A stretch of 64,000 bases of DNA, taken from IMG/VR virus record IMGVR_UViG_3300027759_000050, positions 1-64,000 of that record. One strand, written 5' to 3'. This DNA comes from a virus. Positions 17,652 to 26,974 of this stretch are shown one piece after another (within the stretch, counting starts at the first letter, position 1; each line of letters starts with the position of its first letter). The notes beneath the pieces were generated by a model that made no database searches, was not told the DNA's origin, and was given only the letters and a program-made list of their open reading frames with translations. The position numbers and the translations under genes are program-made.

Positions 17652-20546
17652 TTAGAAACCAAAATTCTTAGCTATTATGTGCCATTTTGTGGTATCTGAA
17701 TTATATATGAAACCCATATAATCAGTCTTAGTTGAACCTGAAGAAACTGTTGGTAAAGTTAAATCAGTTGAACCGAGAAAAACTGGATTCCAAGAAAATG
17801 TTTGTATATTTGTTGATTTAAGTTTAAGAATAATTTTTTGGCCATCAGTCAATGTACCCGAAACAGTATTAATTGTTAATGTTCCAGCAGTTTGTGTATT
17901 TATCTGATAAGCAATATCTGTAGTATCGCCATCCATAGTAATTGAAGTTCCATCGGTTATTGATACCACTCTGGTTGGTGTTGAAGTATTAGCTTGTAAG
18001 AATGCTGCATTAGCAAATAGTGCTCCAGAATTGGCTGCATCAAAAGAAGAATTAGCTTTAATAAAAGCACCGTTAGCGAATGTGCCAGCTGAATTGGCTT
18101 TATCAAAAGCAGCATTAGCAAATAAACCATCTGAATTGGCTTTAAGATAGGAAGCATTGGCAAATAATGCTCCGGAATTGGCTGTATCAAAAGCAGAATT
18201 AGCAAATAAACCATCCGAATTGGCTTTAAGATAAGAAGCATTCGCAAATAATGCTCCGGAATTGGCTTTATCGAATCCTGAATTTGCTGTAACAAAAGCA
18301 CCGTTAGCAAATATGCCTGATGAATTGGCTGTATCAAAAGCTCCATTAGCAAAGATACCAGCTGAATTGGCTTTATCAAATCCAGAATTGGCTTTAACAA
18401 AAGCACCATTAGCAAAGATACCAGCTGAATTGGCTTTATCAAAAGCAGAATTAGCAAATAAACCATTCGAATTGGCTTTAAGATAGGAAGCATTGGCAAA
18501 TAAAGCTGCTGAGTTAGCTGTATCAAAAGCAGCATTAGAAAAGACACTAGTTACAGCTGCTGTAGTTTGTACTGTTGAGTCTGAAAATGTTATGCCTGCT
18601 GATGTATTTGCAAAAAATCCATTTGCGTATATTGCACTAGCACCAGTGATACTTCCAGAAGTACCTAATGTGTTAATCGAGTCAACATAAAATACACCAG
18701 AAACTGTTAAGTCAGCGTTGGTTACTATTGAAGCTGTGTTTTGTAAAGATGTATTGGCCTTGTCAAAAGCACTGTTAGCAAATACACCAGCTGAATTAGC
18801 TTTATCGAATCCTGAATTTGCCTTAACAAAAGCCCCATTAGCAAATATACCAGCTGAATTGGCTTTATCGAATCCTGAATTTGCTGTAACAAAAGCCCCA
18901 TTAGCAAATACACCAGCTGAATTGGCCTTGTCAAAAGCACTGTTAGCAAATACACCAGCTGAATTAGCTTTATCAAACGCGCCGTTGGCTGTTTCTCTGG
19001 CGTAAGTGTCTATTGAAGAAGATACTAATGTATTAGCTAAAGCAAAAGCACCATTAGCAAAGATACCAGCTGAGTTAGCTTTATCGAAAGCTGCATTAGC
19101 CCAAACACCAGAACTACCTCCAGTATTTGCTTGCAAGAATGCTGCATTGGCAAATAATGCTCCAGAATTTGCTGTATCGAATCCAGAGTTTGCTGTAAGA
19201 AAAGAACCATTGGCGAAAGTACCAGCTGAATTGGCTTTATCGAATCCCGAATTTGCCTTAACAAAAGCCCCATTAGCAAATATACCAGCTGAATTGGCTT
19301 TATCGAATCCAGAGTTTGCTGTAAGAAAAGAACCATTGGCGAAAGTACCAGCTGAATTGGCTTTATCAAAAGCACCATTAGCAAAGATACCAGCTGAGTT
19401 AGCTTTATCGAAAGCACTGTTAGCAAATAAAGCTGCTGAGTTAGCTGTATCAAAAGCAGCATTGGCCCAAAGACTAGCACTTCCTCCAGTATTTGCCTGA
19501 AGGAAAGCCGCATTAGCAAATAAAGCTGCTGAGTTAGCTGTATCAAATCCAGAATTTGCTGTTAAAAAAGCTCCATTAGCAAATAAAGCTGCTGAGTTAG
19601 CTTTATCAAATCCAGAGTTTGCTTTAGTGAAGGCACCATTAGCAAATAAAGCTGCTGAGTTAGCTGCAACAAAAGCTCCATTAGCAAATAAAGCTGCTGA
19701 GTTAGCTGTATCAAAAGCAGCATTGGCCCAAAGACTAGCACTTCCTCCAGTATTTGCTTGCAAGAATGCTGCATTGGCAAATAAAGCTGCTGAGTTAGCT
19801 GTATCAAAAGCAGCATTAGAAAAGACACTAGTTACAGCTGCTGTAGTTTGTACTGTTGAGTCTGAAAATGTTATGCCTGCTGATGTATTTGCAATAAAAC
19901 TATTTGCATATATTAAGCTGGCGCCAGTAATACTTCCGTAGGATCCTGTTGTGTTAATCGAGTCAACATAAAATACACCAGAAACTGTTAAGTCAGCGTT
20001 GGTTACTATTGAAGCTGTGTTTTGTAAAGATGTATTGGCCAAATCAAAAGCACTATTGGCAAATACACCATCTGAGTTAGCTTTATCAAAAGCAGCATTG
20101 GCAAAAGTGCCAGCAGAGTTGGCTTTATCGAAACTGGAATTAGCTTTTACAAAAGCAGCATTAGCAAATATACCATCAGAATTTGCCTTAACAAAAGCAC
20201 CATTTGCAAATATACCAGCTGAATTGGCTTTATCGAAACTGGAGTTTGCTGTAATGAAGGCACCATTGGCCGTTTCTCTAGCATAATTATCTACAGAAGA
20301 TGTTACCAATGTATTAGCTAAATCGAAAGCTGCATTGGCAAACAATGATCCAGAATTGGCTGTATCAAAAGCAGCATTAGCAAATATGCCATCGGAATTT
20401 GCCTTAACAAAAGCACCATTTGCAAATATACCAGCTGAATTGGCTTTATCAAATCCTGAATTTGCTGTAATGAAGGCACCGTTAGCAAATAATCCAGCTG
20501 TGTTTGCTTCTTTATTTTGTTGATTGCCAATATAAGTAAATGTCAT
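17652..20546 (-). CDS. Long tail fibre with heptad-repeat shaft (964 aa)
   Basis: Most of the protein consists of seven-residue units of the type ANSAGIF, ANGAFVK and ANSGFDK, in long unbroken register, which suggests a trimeric helical shaft. The shaft is interrupted twice by nearly the same module of about 90 residues (TNADLTVSGVFYVDSINT ... SAGITFSDSTVQTTAAV); the two copies are 427 residues apart. The last 110 residues (from about 855) are non-repetitive: VVSITDGTSITMDGDTTD through WNPVFLGSTDLTLP to WHIIAKNFGF, and form a likely tip domain. The N-terminus is short (MTFTYIGNQQNKE). It is 1 base after the 108-aa gene. Role as a tail fibre is inferred from the repeats and context. Confidence 0.88.
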   Translation of the reverse strand: MTFTYIGNQQNKEANTAGLFANGAFITANSGFDKANSAGIFANGAFVKANSDGIFANAAFDTANSGSLFANAAFDLANTLVTSSVDNYARETANGAFITANSSFDKANSAGIFANGAFVKANSDGIFANAAFVKANSSFDKANSAGTFANAAFDKANSDGVFANSAFDLANTSLQNTASIVTNADLTVSGVFYVDSINTTGSYGSITGASLIYANSFIANTSAGITFSDSTVQTTAAVTSVFSNAAFDTANSAALFANAAFLQANTGGSASLWANAAFDTANSAALFANGAFVAANSAALFANGAFTKANSGFDKANSAALFANGAFLTANSGFDTANSAALFANAAFLQANTGGSASLWANAAFDTANSAALFANSAFDKANSAGIFANGAFDKANSAGTFANGSFLTANSGFDKANSAGIFANGAFVKANSGFDKANSAGTFANGSFLTANSGFDTANSGALFANAAFLQANTGGSSGVWANAAFDKANSAGIFANGAFALANTLVSSSIDTYARETANGAFDKANSAGVFANSAFDKANSAGVFANGAFVTANSGFDKANSAGIFANGAFVKANSGFDKANSAGVFANSAFDKANTSLQNTASIVTNADLTVSGVFYVDSINTLGTSGSITGASAIYANGFFANTSAGITFSDSTVQTTAAVTSVFSNAAFDTANSAALFANASYLKANSNGLFANSAFDKANSAGIFANGAFVKANSGFDKANSAGIFANGAFDTANSSGIFANGAFVTANSGFDKANSGALFANASYLKANSDGLFANSAFDTANSGALFANASYLKANSDGLFANAAFDKANSAGTFANGAFIKANSSFDAANSGALFANAAFLQANTSTPTRVVSITDGTSITMDGDTTDIAYQINTQTAGTLTINTVSGTLTDGQKIILKLKSTNIQTFSWNPVFLGSTDLTLPTVSSGSTKTDYMGFIYNSDTTKWHIIAKNFGF
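18040..20500 (-). repeat. 21-bp heptad repeat array in the 964-aa fibre, with a 1281-bp internal duplication
   Basis: The coding sequence repeats in steps of 21 bases (7 codons) with variants of GCNAAY-TCN. A non-heptad module near 18541-18759 recurs at 19822-20040 with an offset of exactly 1281 bases (427 codons), including 90 identical bases at 18670-18759 and 19951-20040. This points to duplication of a long shaft segment. Confidence 0.88.
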
Positions 20547-20547
20547 C

Positions 20548-20874
20548 TTAACTTATTTCCAATAAGCTCAATATAACATCCGCAGATGAAGCATTACTTG
20601 TTGATACTACAATATAGTCACCTGCTTCTAACACCAATTTCTGGTCTCCACCAATTGGAACTAAAGAATTTCCTGGATCTATTGATGCTTTTTTTACCAT
20701 ATAGTAATTTGAACTACCTATATTCACAATAACATTTGCAGTTATTGATGTTTCTAAAATATTAGATACAGTCATACCAATAACTGTGGCTTGAACACCT
20801 CCGCCAGCTGTGTATATTGTGGTAGGACTTGTTCCTACCGCAGCTTGACCAAAATTTTTAAAATTGTTTGCCAT
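20548..20874 (-). CDS. Small virion-associated protein of unknown function (108 aa)
   Basis: The 108-aa protein is predicted as mostly beta-strands, with the phrases TTIYTAGGGVQATVIGM, TANVIVNIGSSNYYMVKK and LEAGDYIVVSTSNASSADV. The pattern (a short strand-rich domain with an L-E-A-G-D-x-I loop) is seen in small phage structural or fibre-associated proteins, but I cannot name a family with certainty. It is placed between two long fibre genes, ends 1 base before the 964-aa fibre starts, and has its own late-promoter-like octamer upstream, so it may be made in quantity with that fibre. Confidence 0.8.
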   Translation of the reverse strand: MANNFKNFGQAAVGTSPTTIYTAGGGVQATVIGMTVSNILETSITANVIVNIGSSNYYMVKKASIDPGNSLVPIGGDQKLVLEAGDYIVVSTSNASSADVILSLLEIS

Positions 20875-20894
20875 TTTTAATTCCTAGTATCTTG

Positions 20895-20902
20895 TATTTA
20901 TG
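20895..20902 (-). promoter_or_regulatory. Probable late promoter (CATAAATA) for the 108-aa and 964-aa genes
   Basis: In the 30-base gap between the two fibre genes the minus strand reads CATAAATA, followed by CAAGATACTAGGA and the ATG at 20874. Distance and flanking bases match the octamer before gp13. Confidence 0.65.
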
Positions 20903-20904
20903 TC

Positions 20905-23900
20905 TTAACCTAAAGCTATAGAATAGGCCAACGCATCTGAAATTGCTGTGTTTGCTTGATTAAAAGCTCCATTAGCAAAAACACCAGCTGATACCGCTGT
21001 TGAGTTTGCTGTGTTTGCTTGAATGAAAGCTGAATTTGCAAAAACACCAGCTGATACCGCTGTTGAGTTTGCTGTGTTTGCTTGGTTAAAAGCACCATTG
21101 GCAAAAACACCAGCTGATACCGCTGTTGAGTTTGCTGTGTTTGCTTGAATGAAAGCTGAATTTGCAAAAATTGCTGTGTTATTCTGTGCATCAAAAGCAC
21201 TATTGGCTTGTAAGAAAGCTGAATTCGCTGTGGTGTAGGAGTCAATTAGATTGTTTGACCATACAGTGTCATAGTTAGTAGAACTGTTTTTGATTAGGAC
21301 TTGTCCTACTGTTCCTCCTGAAGACACGCCGTTACCTGTAGCGCCTGTTGCACCGGTAGCACCAGTCGGTCCTCTTGGTCCTTGTGGTCCTTGGTAAGAT
21401 TGTTCAAGTGCAATGTAATCAATACTTGTTTGATGTGCAGCATTTCCTGCGTTACTGTGATATAATCTTAATTGTACTTTGGATAATCCACTAACATAGG
21501 CCGTTTCATCAATTACTTCTAAAGCGAATGCATAATATGAACCAAGACCAGTATATGTTCCAATATTGTCCCAAGCACTTGTTACAAAATTATACAGTTG
21601 AACATATATTGTATGTCCTGAAGCTTGAGTGTAATTGATATTCATTACAACTCTATTGAATTTCACAACATTAATAAAGTCAAAATCGATATACCAAGCA
21701 GGTGCTGAACCTGTACCGTCTGTTAGAACATAAACACCATTTGTAGCTGTATAGTCACCAAATACTTGTGTACTCCACAAATTACCAGAAACATATACGC
21801 CGTTTGTTTGTATTAATGTGTTTGCTAAATAAGTAACGGTGTTTGGTGTTGGTAGGTCAATAAAACTAATATTACCTGTTCCATCTGTTGTCAATAGTTG
21901 ACCAGTGTTACCACCGTAGATGTGAACATTACTTACATTACCCAATGCAACATTTGCGGATGATGTTGATATTAAGTTACCTTTAAATACAATGTTTCTC
22001 TGCGTATTGATACGAAGAACTTCATCTTCCACATTCAATGAACCTGCACCACCTGTAGCAAATACAATATCGTTATGGATACTACCAATGATAGTGTTAC
22101 CACCATTAGTAACTGTATTACCATGAACGAAGAAATAACCATCATTTGGTTTGATTAAGGTAAATGGATCACCATAGTTATATGTACTGCTTCCTAAACC
22201 TATATCCAAATAACCTTCAAGAGAAGTTCCGTTATCTGCGGTTATGAACATATCAAATGAAGCATTTGGTGCTGTATTAATATTTTGCATATTAATACTG
22301 GTATAACCATCATAATTGGAAGTTAGTTGTTGTACAGTTTGTGGTTGTACCAAATATCCTGTTGGAACACCAGCATATAACGCATTGAAACCATTTGCAG
22401 CATAACCAAAGAATTGACCTGTGTTACCTGTAATTTGATAAGATGTTGCATTACCGGTGAAGGTAACATTACCTTGCACCGTAAAATTTTGTTGTATTAC
22501 CACATCACCTGATATTGTTCCACCAGTTAATGGCAATGCATTGTTAGCTTTTACAAAAGCGCCATTTGCAAATAGTCCAGCTGATGTAGCTGAAGAATTA
22601 GCCGTATTCGCTTGTGTGAATGCAGTAGTGGTGTATGCAAATAAATCAACACCGTTACTGGTTATAGAATAACCAGCAATATTTGCAATCAAAGTTCCTA
22701 CATTGGATGATGTTGCGGTTCCAGGTGTTATTACATTTGTTGATGGGTCTTGAGTTAACCCTTTAAATAACAAGAAATTATTTGATCCGGCTTGTCTAGC
22801 AAGACCATGATATGTTGGTGCTGTAGAACCTGATGTTAATGCAGTTCCATAAAATCCAATATCAAGTGTATCACTGTATATGTTATTATTTGCTAATTTA
22901 ATTAATGAGTCGGTTGTTTGAACAACTGTTGTATTAATTGATGTGGTTGTTCCATTGATAAACAAATTTCCAGTAACAGTTACATCACCGGTGATTGTTC
23001 CTCCAGTTTGAACATTGAGTGAATTATTCGCTCTACTAAAAGCACCATTAGCAAATATGCCAGATGAATTTGCTGTTATAAAAGCTCCATTAGCAAATAA
23101 AGCTGCTGAGTTAGCTTTATCGAATCCAGAATTTGCTTTAACGAAGGTTCCATTAGCAAATATACCAGCTGAATTAGCTGTATCAAAAGCCCCATTAGCA
23201 AAAATACCAGCTGAGTTAGCTGTATCAAATCCAGAATTTGCTGTTATAAAAGCTCCATTAGCAAATAAAGCTGCTGAGTTAGCTTTATCGAATCCAGAAT
23301 TTGCTTTAACGAAGGCTCCATTTGAGAAGGTACCAGCTGAGTTAGCTTTATCGAAACCTGAGTTTGCTTTGATGAAGGCGCCATTAGCAAATGTACCAGA
23401 TGAATTTGCTGTATTAAATCCAGAATTTGCTGTTTCAAAAGCACCATTGGCAAATAGTGCAGCTGTGTTAGCGGTATCGAAAGCACTAACAACAAATTCA
23501 CTAAATGTATTGGCTAAATCAAAAGCACCATTGGCGAATAGTGCAGCTGAGTTAGCCGCATCAAATCCTGAGTTTGCTTTGATAAAAGCAGCATTAGCAA
23601 ATAAACCATCCGAATTGGCTTTAAGATAAGAAGCATTCGCAAATAATGCTCCGGAATTGGCTTTAACAAAAGCTCCATTAGCAAAATTACCGGATGAGTT
23701 AGCTTTAAGATAAGAAGAATTGGCCGTATCGAAAGCACTATTAGCAAATACACCAGCTGAGTTAGCAGATTCAAAACCTGCATTAGCCGTTTCAAAAGCA
23801 CCATTAGCCACATCGAAAGCACCAGTGGAATAAATGTTGATTGAATTGGCAGTTTCAAAAGCACTGTTAGCAAAAATACCTGCTGAATTGGCTGCACCAA

Positions 23901-25467
23901 AACTTGAATTGGCTTTAACAAAAGCACCATTGGCAAATGTACCAGAAGAATTGGCCTTGTCGAATCCAGAATTTGCTTTTACAAAAGATGCATTAGCAAA
24001 GATGCCATCGGAATTGGCTTTAAGATAAGCTGCATTGGCCGTTTCTCTAGCGTAAGTGTCCACTAAAGATGAAGATAGTGTATTTGCTAATTCGAAAGCA
24101 CCATTTGCGAACAATGCGGCCGAATTAGCTTTATCGAATCCTGAATTTGCTGTAACAAAAGCACCGTTAGCAAATAGTCCAGCTGAATTGGCTTTAAGAA
24201 AAGCTCCATTGGCCGTTTCTCTAGCATAACTATCTACAGAAGATGTTACCAATGTATTAGCTAAATCAAAAGCCGCATTGGCTTTAACGAAAGCTCCGTT
24301 AGCAAAATTACCGGATGAATTGGCTGTGTTGAAACCTGAATTTGCTTTAATAAAAGCACCATTAGCAAATGTGCCAGCTGAATTGGCTGTATCATAACCT
24401 GAATTCGCTGTAACGAAAGCACCATTTGCAAAGGTTCCAGCTGAATTGGCTTTATCGAATCCAGAATTTGCTGTAACAAAAGCTGCATTGGCAAATACAC
24501 CAGCTGAGTTAGCTTTATCAAATCCTGAGTTTGCTGTAACAAAAGCTGCATTAGCAAAAATTGCTGTGGTGTTTTGTGCGTCAAAAGATGCATTAGCTTG
24601 ATTATAAGAACCATTTGCACTACCAACAATGTCAATCGAGTCTCCTGTATTCGCAGTAATAATCAATGCACCACTAGTATTACTTAAAACGATACCGTCA
24701 ACATCAATAGAGCCTGGACCAACGAATAAAGATTTGAAAGGCTTCGCTTTTGAACCAAGAAAATAAGTATTTGCTGTTGTCGGAATAATATTTCCAGTCA
24801 TCAACAAATCACCCTGCATTGTATCGCCGGCTCTATTTAATTTTGTGTTTGAACTGATGAAAGCTGCTTGAGCTAAAATATTTGCACTGTTTGCTTTATT
24901 GAAAGCTGCATTAGCTTGAGAGTAGGCTAAATTGGCTTGTGGAAATACAACAGTTGATGAGTAGGTGTAAACTGAATTTGAATTTGCAAAAATGGTGTTA
25001 GCATATGCATAGACTGAATTAACATTTGATGTTGCGGAATTTGCTTGAAGATACGCTGCATTAGCTCTTTCTCTAGCATAATTATCTACAGAAGATGTTA
25101 CCAATGTATTAGCTAAATCGAAAGCTGCATTAGCAAATATTCCAGTGGTATTTTGTGCAGCAAAAGCTGCATTAGCTACTGCTCTCGCTTCAACGTCAAC
25201 CCCAGAATTGGAAATTGTATTAGCTAAAGCGTAAGCTGCATTAGTTTTATCATAAACTTCCGTTGTATAGACTAATGCAGTATTTGCATTACTTTCTATT
25301 TCAGTTTGTAGAATTGCAACATTTGAAGCAAGTTCTTGTTCCAATCTAATTGTATTTGCGGTTTGGTCGGGACCTGTAAAAGTCGCAATCGATTGTACAG
25401 CAGCAGGAGAACCAGGACCAACCCTTACACTAATTTGATTTACTGGTTGTACTATAATATTTGGCAT
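20905..25467 (-). CDS. Long modular tail fibre with heptad shaft, beta-sandwich and collagen-like segments (1520 aa)
   Basis: Modules in order: an N-terminal segment (about 1-250); LNRAGDTMQGDLLMTG and FLGSKAKPFKSLFVGPG, common in fibres of T4-like marine phages; a heptad shaft (about 300-812, ANSAGTF / ANGAFVK units); a module with DSLIKLANNN and DIGFYG (about 836-930); a module with KPNDGYFFVHGNT (about 1076-1140); a beta-sandwich, carbohydrate-binding-like stretch (about 1225-1352); collagen-like triplets GPQGPRGPTGATGATG (about 1354-1379); and a final heptad tail. Two of the modules are shared with other fibres in the window. The start codon overlaps the stop of the 122-aa gene (TAATG). 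It is surely a virion fibre by composition; which receptor it binds is unknown. Confidence 0.9.
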   Translation of the reverse strand: MPNIIVQPVNQISVRVGPGSPAAVQSIATFTGPDQTANTIRLEQELASNVAILQTEIESNANTALVYTTEVYDKTNAAYALANTISNSGVDVEARAVANAAFAAQNTTGIFANAAFDLANTLVTSSVDNYARERANAAYLQANSATSNVNSVYAYANTIFANSNSVYTYSSTVVFPQANLAYSQANAAFNKANSANILAQAAFISSNTKLNRAGDTMQGDLLMTGNIIPTTANTYFLGSKAKPFKSLFVGPGSIDVDGIVLSNTSGALIITANTGDSIDIVGSANGSYNQANASFDAQNTTAIFANAAFVTANSGFDKANSAGVFANAAFVTANSGFDKANSAGTFANGAFVTANSGYDTANSAGTFANGAFIKANSGFNTANSSGNFANGAFVKANAAFDLANTLVTSSVDSYARETANGAFLKANSAGLFANGAFVTANSGFDKANSAALFANGAFELANTLSSSLVDTYARETANAAYLKANSDGIFANASFVKANSGFDKANSSGTFANGAFVKANSSFGAANSAGIFANSAFETANSINIYSTGAFDVANGAFETANAGFESANSAGVFANSAFDTANSSYLKANSSGNFANGAFVKANSGALFANASYLKANSDGLFANAAFIKANSGFDAANSAALFANGAFDLANTFSEFVVSAFDTANTAALFANGAFETANSGFNTANSSGTFANGAFIKANSGFDKANSAGTFSNGAFVKANSGFDKANSAALFANGAFITANSGFDTANSAGIFANGAFDTANSAGIFANGTFVKANSGFDKANSAALFANGAFITANSSGIFANGAFSRANNSLNVQTGGTITGDVTVTGNLFINGTTTSINTTVVQTTDSLIKLANNNIYSDTLDIGFYGTALTSGSTAPTYHGLARQAGSNNFLLFKGLTQDPSTNVITPGTATSSNVGTLIANIAGYSITSNGVDLFAYTTTAFTQANTANSSATSAGLFANGAFVKANNALPLTGGTISGDVVIQQNFTVQGNVTFTGNATSYQITGNTGQFFGYAANGFNALYAGVPTGYLVQPQTVQQLTSNYDGYTSINMQNINTAPNASFDMFITADNGTSLEGYLDIGLGSSTYNYGDPFTLIKPNDGYFFVHGNTVTNGGNTIIGSIHNDIVFATGGAGSLNVEDEVLRINTQRNIVFKGNLISTSSANVALGNVSNVHIYGGNTGQLLTTDGTGNISFIDLPTPNTVTYLANTLIQTNGVYVSGNLWSTQVFGDYTATNGVYVLTDGTGSAPAWYIDFDFINVVKFNRVVMNINYTQASGHTIYVQLYNFVTSAWDNIGTYTGLGSYYAFALEVIDETAYVSGLSKVQLRLYHSNAGNAAHQTSIDYIALEQSYQGPQGPRGPTGATGATGATGNGVSSGGTVGQVLIKNSSTNYDTVWSNNLIDSYTTANSAFLQANSAFDAQNNTAIFANSAFIQANTANSTAVSAGVFANGAFNQANTANSTAVSAGVFANSAFIQANTANSTAVSAGVFANGAFNQANTAISDALAYSIALG
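23030..24570 (-). repeat. 21-bp heptad repeat array in the 1520-aa fibre
   Basis: About 1.5 kb of coding sequence made of 7-codon units in which ANS or ANG recurs at position 1-3 and phenylalanine at position 5 or 7. It is of the same type as the array in the 964-aa fibre at 18040-20500, with many near-identical stretches between the two genes. Confidence 0.85.
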
Positions 25468-25835
25468 TATGCATCGGTACCATAGGAATTAATTACTCCA
25501 GTCACACCAGGTGCAACATATATTTGCCCTTCAAGAACCCTAGTTATTAAATTAGTGTCTGGCGCCTGAATAGTCACATCATATACATATTTACCATAAG
25601 GTACATTTGCAGTTGTGGCTGCATCTAAAGATAGTGTTATTATTCCATTATAAGGATCGGTAACTTGTGCATCAAAAGTGAAAGCAACATTAGCTGTCGT
25701 ATAAGATTTTTTTGCTCTTGAATTTATGATAAAACCCTGTAGGTCATAATTAGCACCATAATCATCCTTTAATGTTAACTGTGTGTTGAATGAAGCCCCT
25801 TGTTCCAAATATTGGTCTGAGTATCCTGCGGCCAT
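25467..25835 (-). CDS. Small Ig-like protein, probable fibre or baseplate attachment factor (122 aa)
   Basis: The protein begins YSDQYLEQGASFNTQLTLKD and contains DLQGFIINSRAKKSYTTANV, a pattern of beta-strands like the N-terminal Ig-like domain of baseplate upper proteins (BppU type): an opening with a GxxF motif, a G-x-x-I-x-S-x-x-R strand, and VPYGKYVYDVTI followed by ITRVLEGQIYVAPGVT. In several T4-like aquatic phages a protein of this kind stands in front of a long fibre. Here its stop codon overlaps the start of the 1520-aa fibre, so the two are coupled and may assemble together. An ATAAATA octamer stands upstream. The function is inferred. Confidence 0.82.
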   Translation of the reverse strand: MAAGYSDQYLEQGASFNTQLTLKDDYGANYDLQGFIINSRAKKSYTTANVAFTFDAQVTDPYNGIITLSLDAATTANVPYGKYVYDVTIQAPDTNLITRVLEGQIYVAPGVTGVINSYGTDA

Positions 25836-25866
25836 TTGTTGTACCTTTTATTTGATGCGTTAATCA

Positions 25867-25874
25867 TATTTATG
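25867..25874 (-). promoter_or_regulatory. Probable late promoter (CATAAATA) for the 122-aa and 1520-aa genes
   Basis: In the 66-base gap between 25835 and 25902 the minus strand reads CATAAATA, 32 bases before the ATG of the 122-aa gene. Seven of eight bases match the T4 late promoter. Confidence 0.6.
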
Positions 25875-25901
25875 ATTCTTATTGTTCACCAAATCATATT
25901 T

Positions 25902-26192
25902 TTATTGTTTTGGGTATTTAGCTTTCACCGCCAAACAAGCATCAATATATGCCTGCATTTGTTCTGCATCACCCTTTACAAGTCCATCGAGGTAATCGGT
26001 CATAGGAGGATATTCTCCAACACGTTTTTCTACATAAGATAAGGTATTAAAATTGGATAATTGTTTTTGAGATATGATTTCATCCGCCTGTTCTTTGGTG
26101 ATGGAAACCATGTCAGATTTGATTAAGTGGTCTTGACTACCATCCAGTTCAAATGCACATACTGTATTGTTTGAATCTTTAAATAATTTCAT
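25902..26192 (-). CDS. Tail fibre assembly chaperone-like protein, copy 2 (96 aa)
   Basis: Starts MKLFKDSNNTVCAFELDGSQ and ends in DACLAVKAKYPKQ. It is clearly a paralogue of the 93-aa product at 26975-27256: both share MKLFKDS-N, AFELDGSQDHLI, DMVS-T-E-AD and SY-EKR--EYP. The C-terminal part (EYPPMTDYLDGLV ... VKAKYPK) resembles phage tail assembly chaperone domains (Phage_tail_APC type), although here the usual DQLD is DYLD. It follows the 255-aa fibre by 12 bases, so each fibre of this pair has its own small partner. Confidence 0.82.
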   Translation of the reverse strand: MKLFKDSNNTVCAFELDGSQDHLIKSDMVSITKEQADEIISQKQLSNFNTLSYVEKRVGEYPPMTDYLDGLVKGDAEQMQAYIDACLAVKAKYPKQ

Positions 26193-26204
26193 AATTTTTA
26201 CCTT

Positions 26205-26972
26205 TTATCTTAATTCCCACCAATTAGTTATACCAGAACCACCTTGGAATAAATCGAATTGGTAAGTGGCACCAACTGGAATTAGAAACGTGTTTCCACC
26301 ATAATAATCACCACCACCAGTACCAGCAATAAACAGTTGACCTAATGTTACACCGTTAATGATTGGTCGAATATTCATCATAGCTTGATTAGAAGAATGG
26401 CCCGAAATGAAAACAACAATCGGTCTACCTGTTGTATTTGTGTATTGTGCTCCTAAGGCTCTTTGTGATCCTGTGGTGAATTGTGTCCAAGTCTGATTTA
26501 TACCTATAGAAGCTAATGTGTTTAGTGCTGAACCTGCAGCTTGCGAACCCCAAATAGTTCCATCACTAACTAAAAGATTACCTGAAGTTGACGGAACTGG
26601 TAAAATATAAGGTGAAATAGCTGTGAAAGGATACCAAGTTAATTTGTTTGAATTATAAACATATGATACGGCCGTTTTAGCTTGAAATGGTGTTCCAGTA
26701 AAACCACCAGAAACTGATTGCCCTACACTACCTGAAACAGTAAATGCAGTAATCTGTTGTGTTGTACTAATAGATACAGTCATTCCATCAACTGCACTTG
26801 CAGGTAGAATAACAGCTCCTAATGCAAAAGTGTTAGGAGGATTCAATATAACTTTCTGAACACCAGAAGGAACTGTATATGAGAAGTTGTTTGCTATGGA
26901 TGGAGTTGTTGTTCCATCCAAATAAATGTAATTTTGTATTAGACCATTTGTTCCGTCAATTTTTGATGCCAT
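26205..26972 (-). CDS. Short tail fibre or receptor-binding protein, copy 2 (255 aa)
   Basis: A 255-aa protein that starts MASKIDGTNGLIQNYIYLDG. The C-terminal 100 residues are homologous to the 308-aa protein at 27266-28192: both have N-Q-x-W-x-x-FTTG, YxNTTGRPI, a central glycine-rich GGDYYGG or GGDFYIDG, and a terminal W-x-ELR. The N-terminal halves are unrelated in sequence. Such proteins with a TGRPI core and an aromatic C-terminus are common as short tail fibres. It is followed by its chaperone-like partner. Receptor binding is inferred. Confidence 0.82.
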   Translation of the reverse strand: MASKIDGTNGLIQNYIYLDGTTTPSIANNFSYTVPSGVQKVILNPPNTFALGAVILPASAVDGMTVSISTTQQITAFTVSGSVGQSVSGGFTGTPFQAKTAVSYVYNSNKLTWYPFTAISPYILPVPSTSGNLLVSDGTIWGSQAAGSALNTLASIGINQTWTQFTTGSQRALGAQYTNTTGRPIVVFISGHSSNQAMMNIRPIINGVTLGQLFIAGTGGGDYYGGNTFLIPVGATYQFDLFQGGSGITNWWELR

Positions 26973-26974
26973 GT

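Noticed and set aside
18040-24570. CRISPR-like regular short repeats
   Set aside because: Spacing is 21 bases throughout without unique spacers, all in one reading frame; they encode heptads of the fibre shafts.
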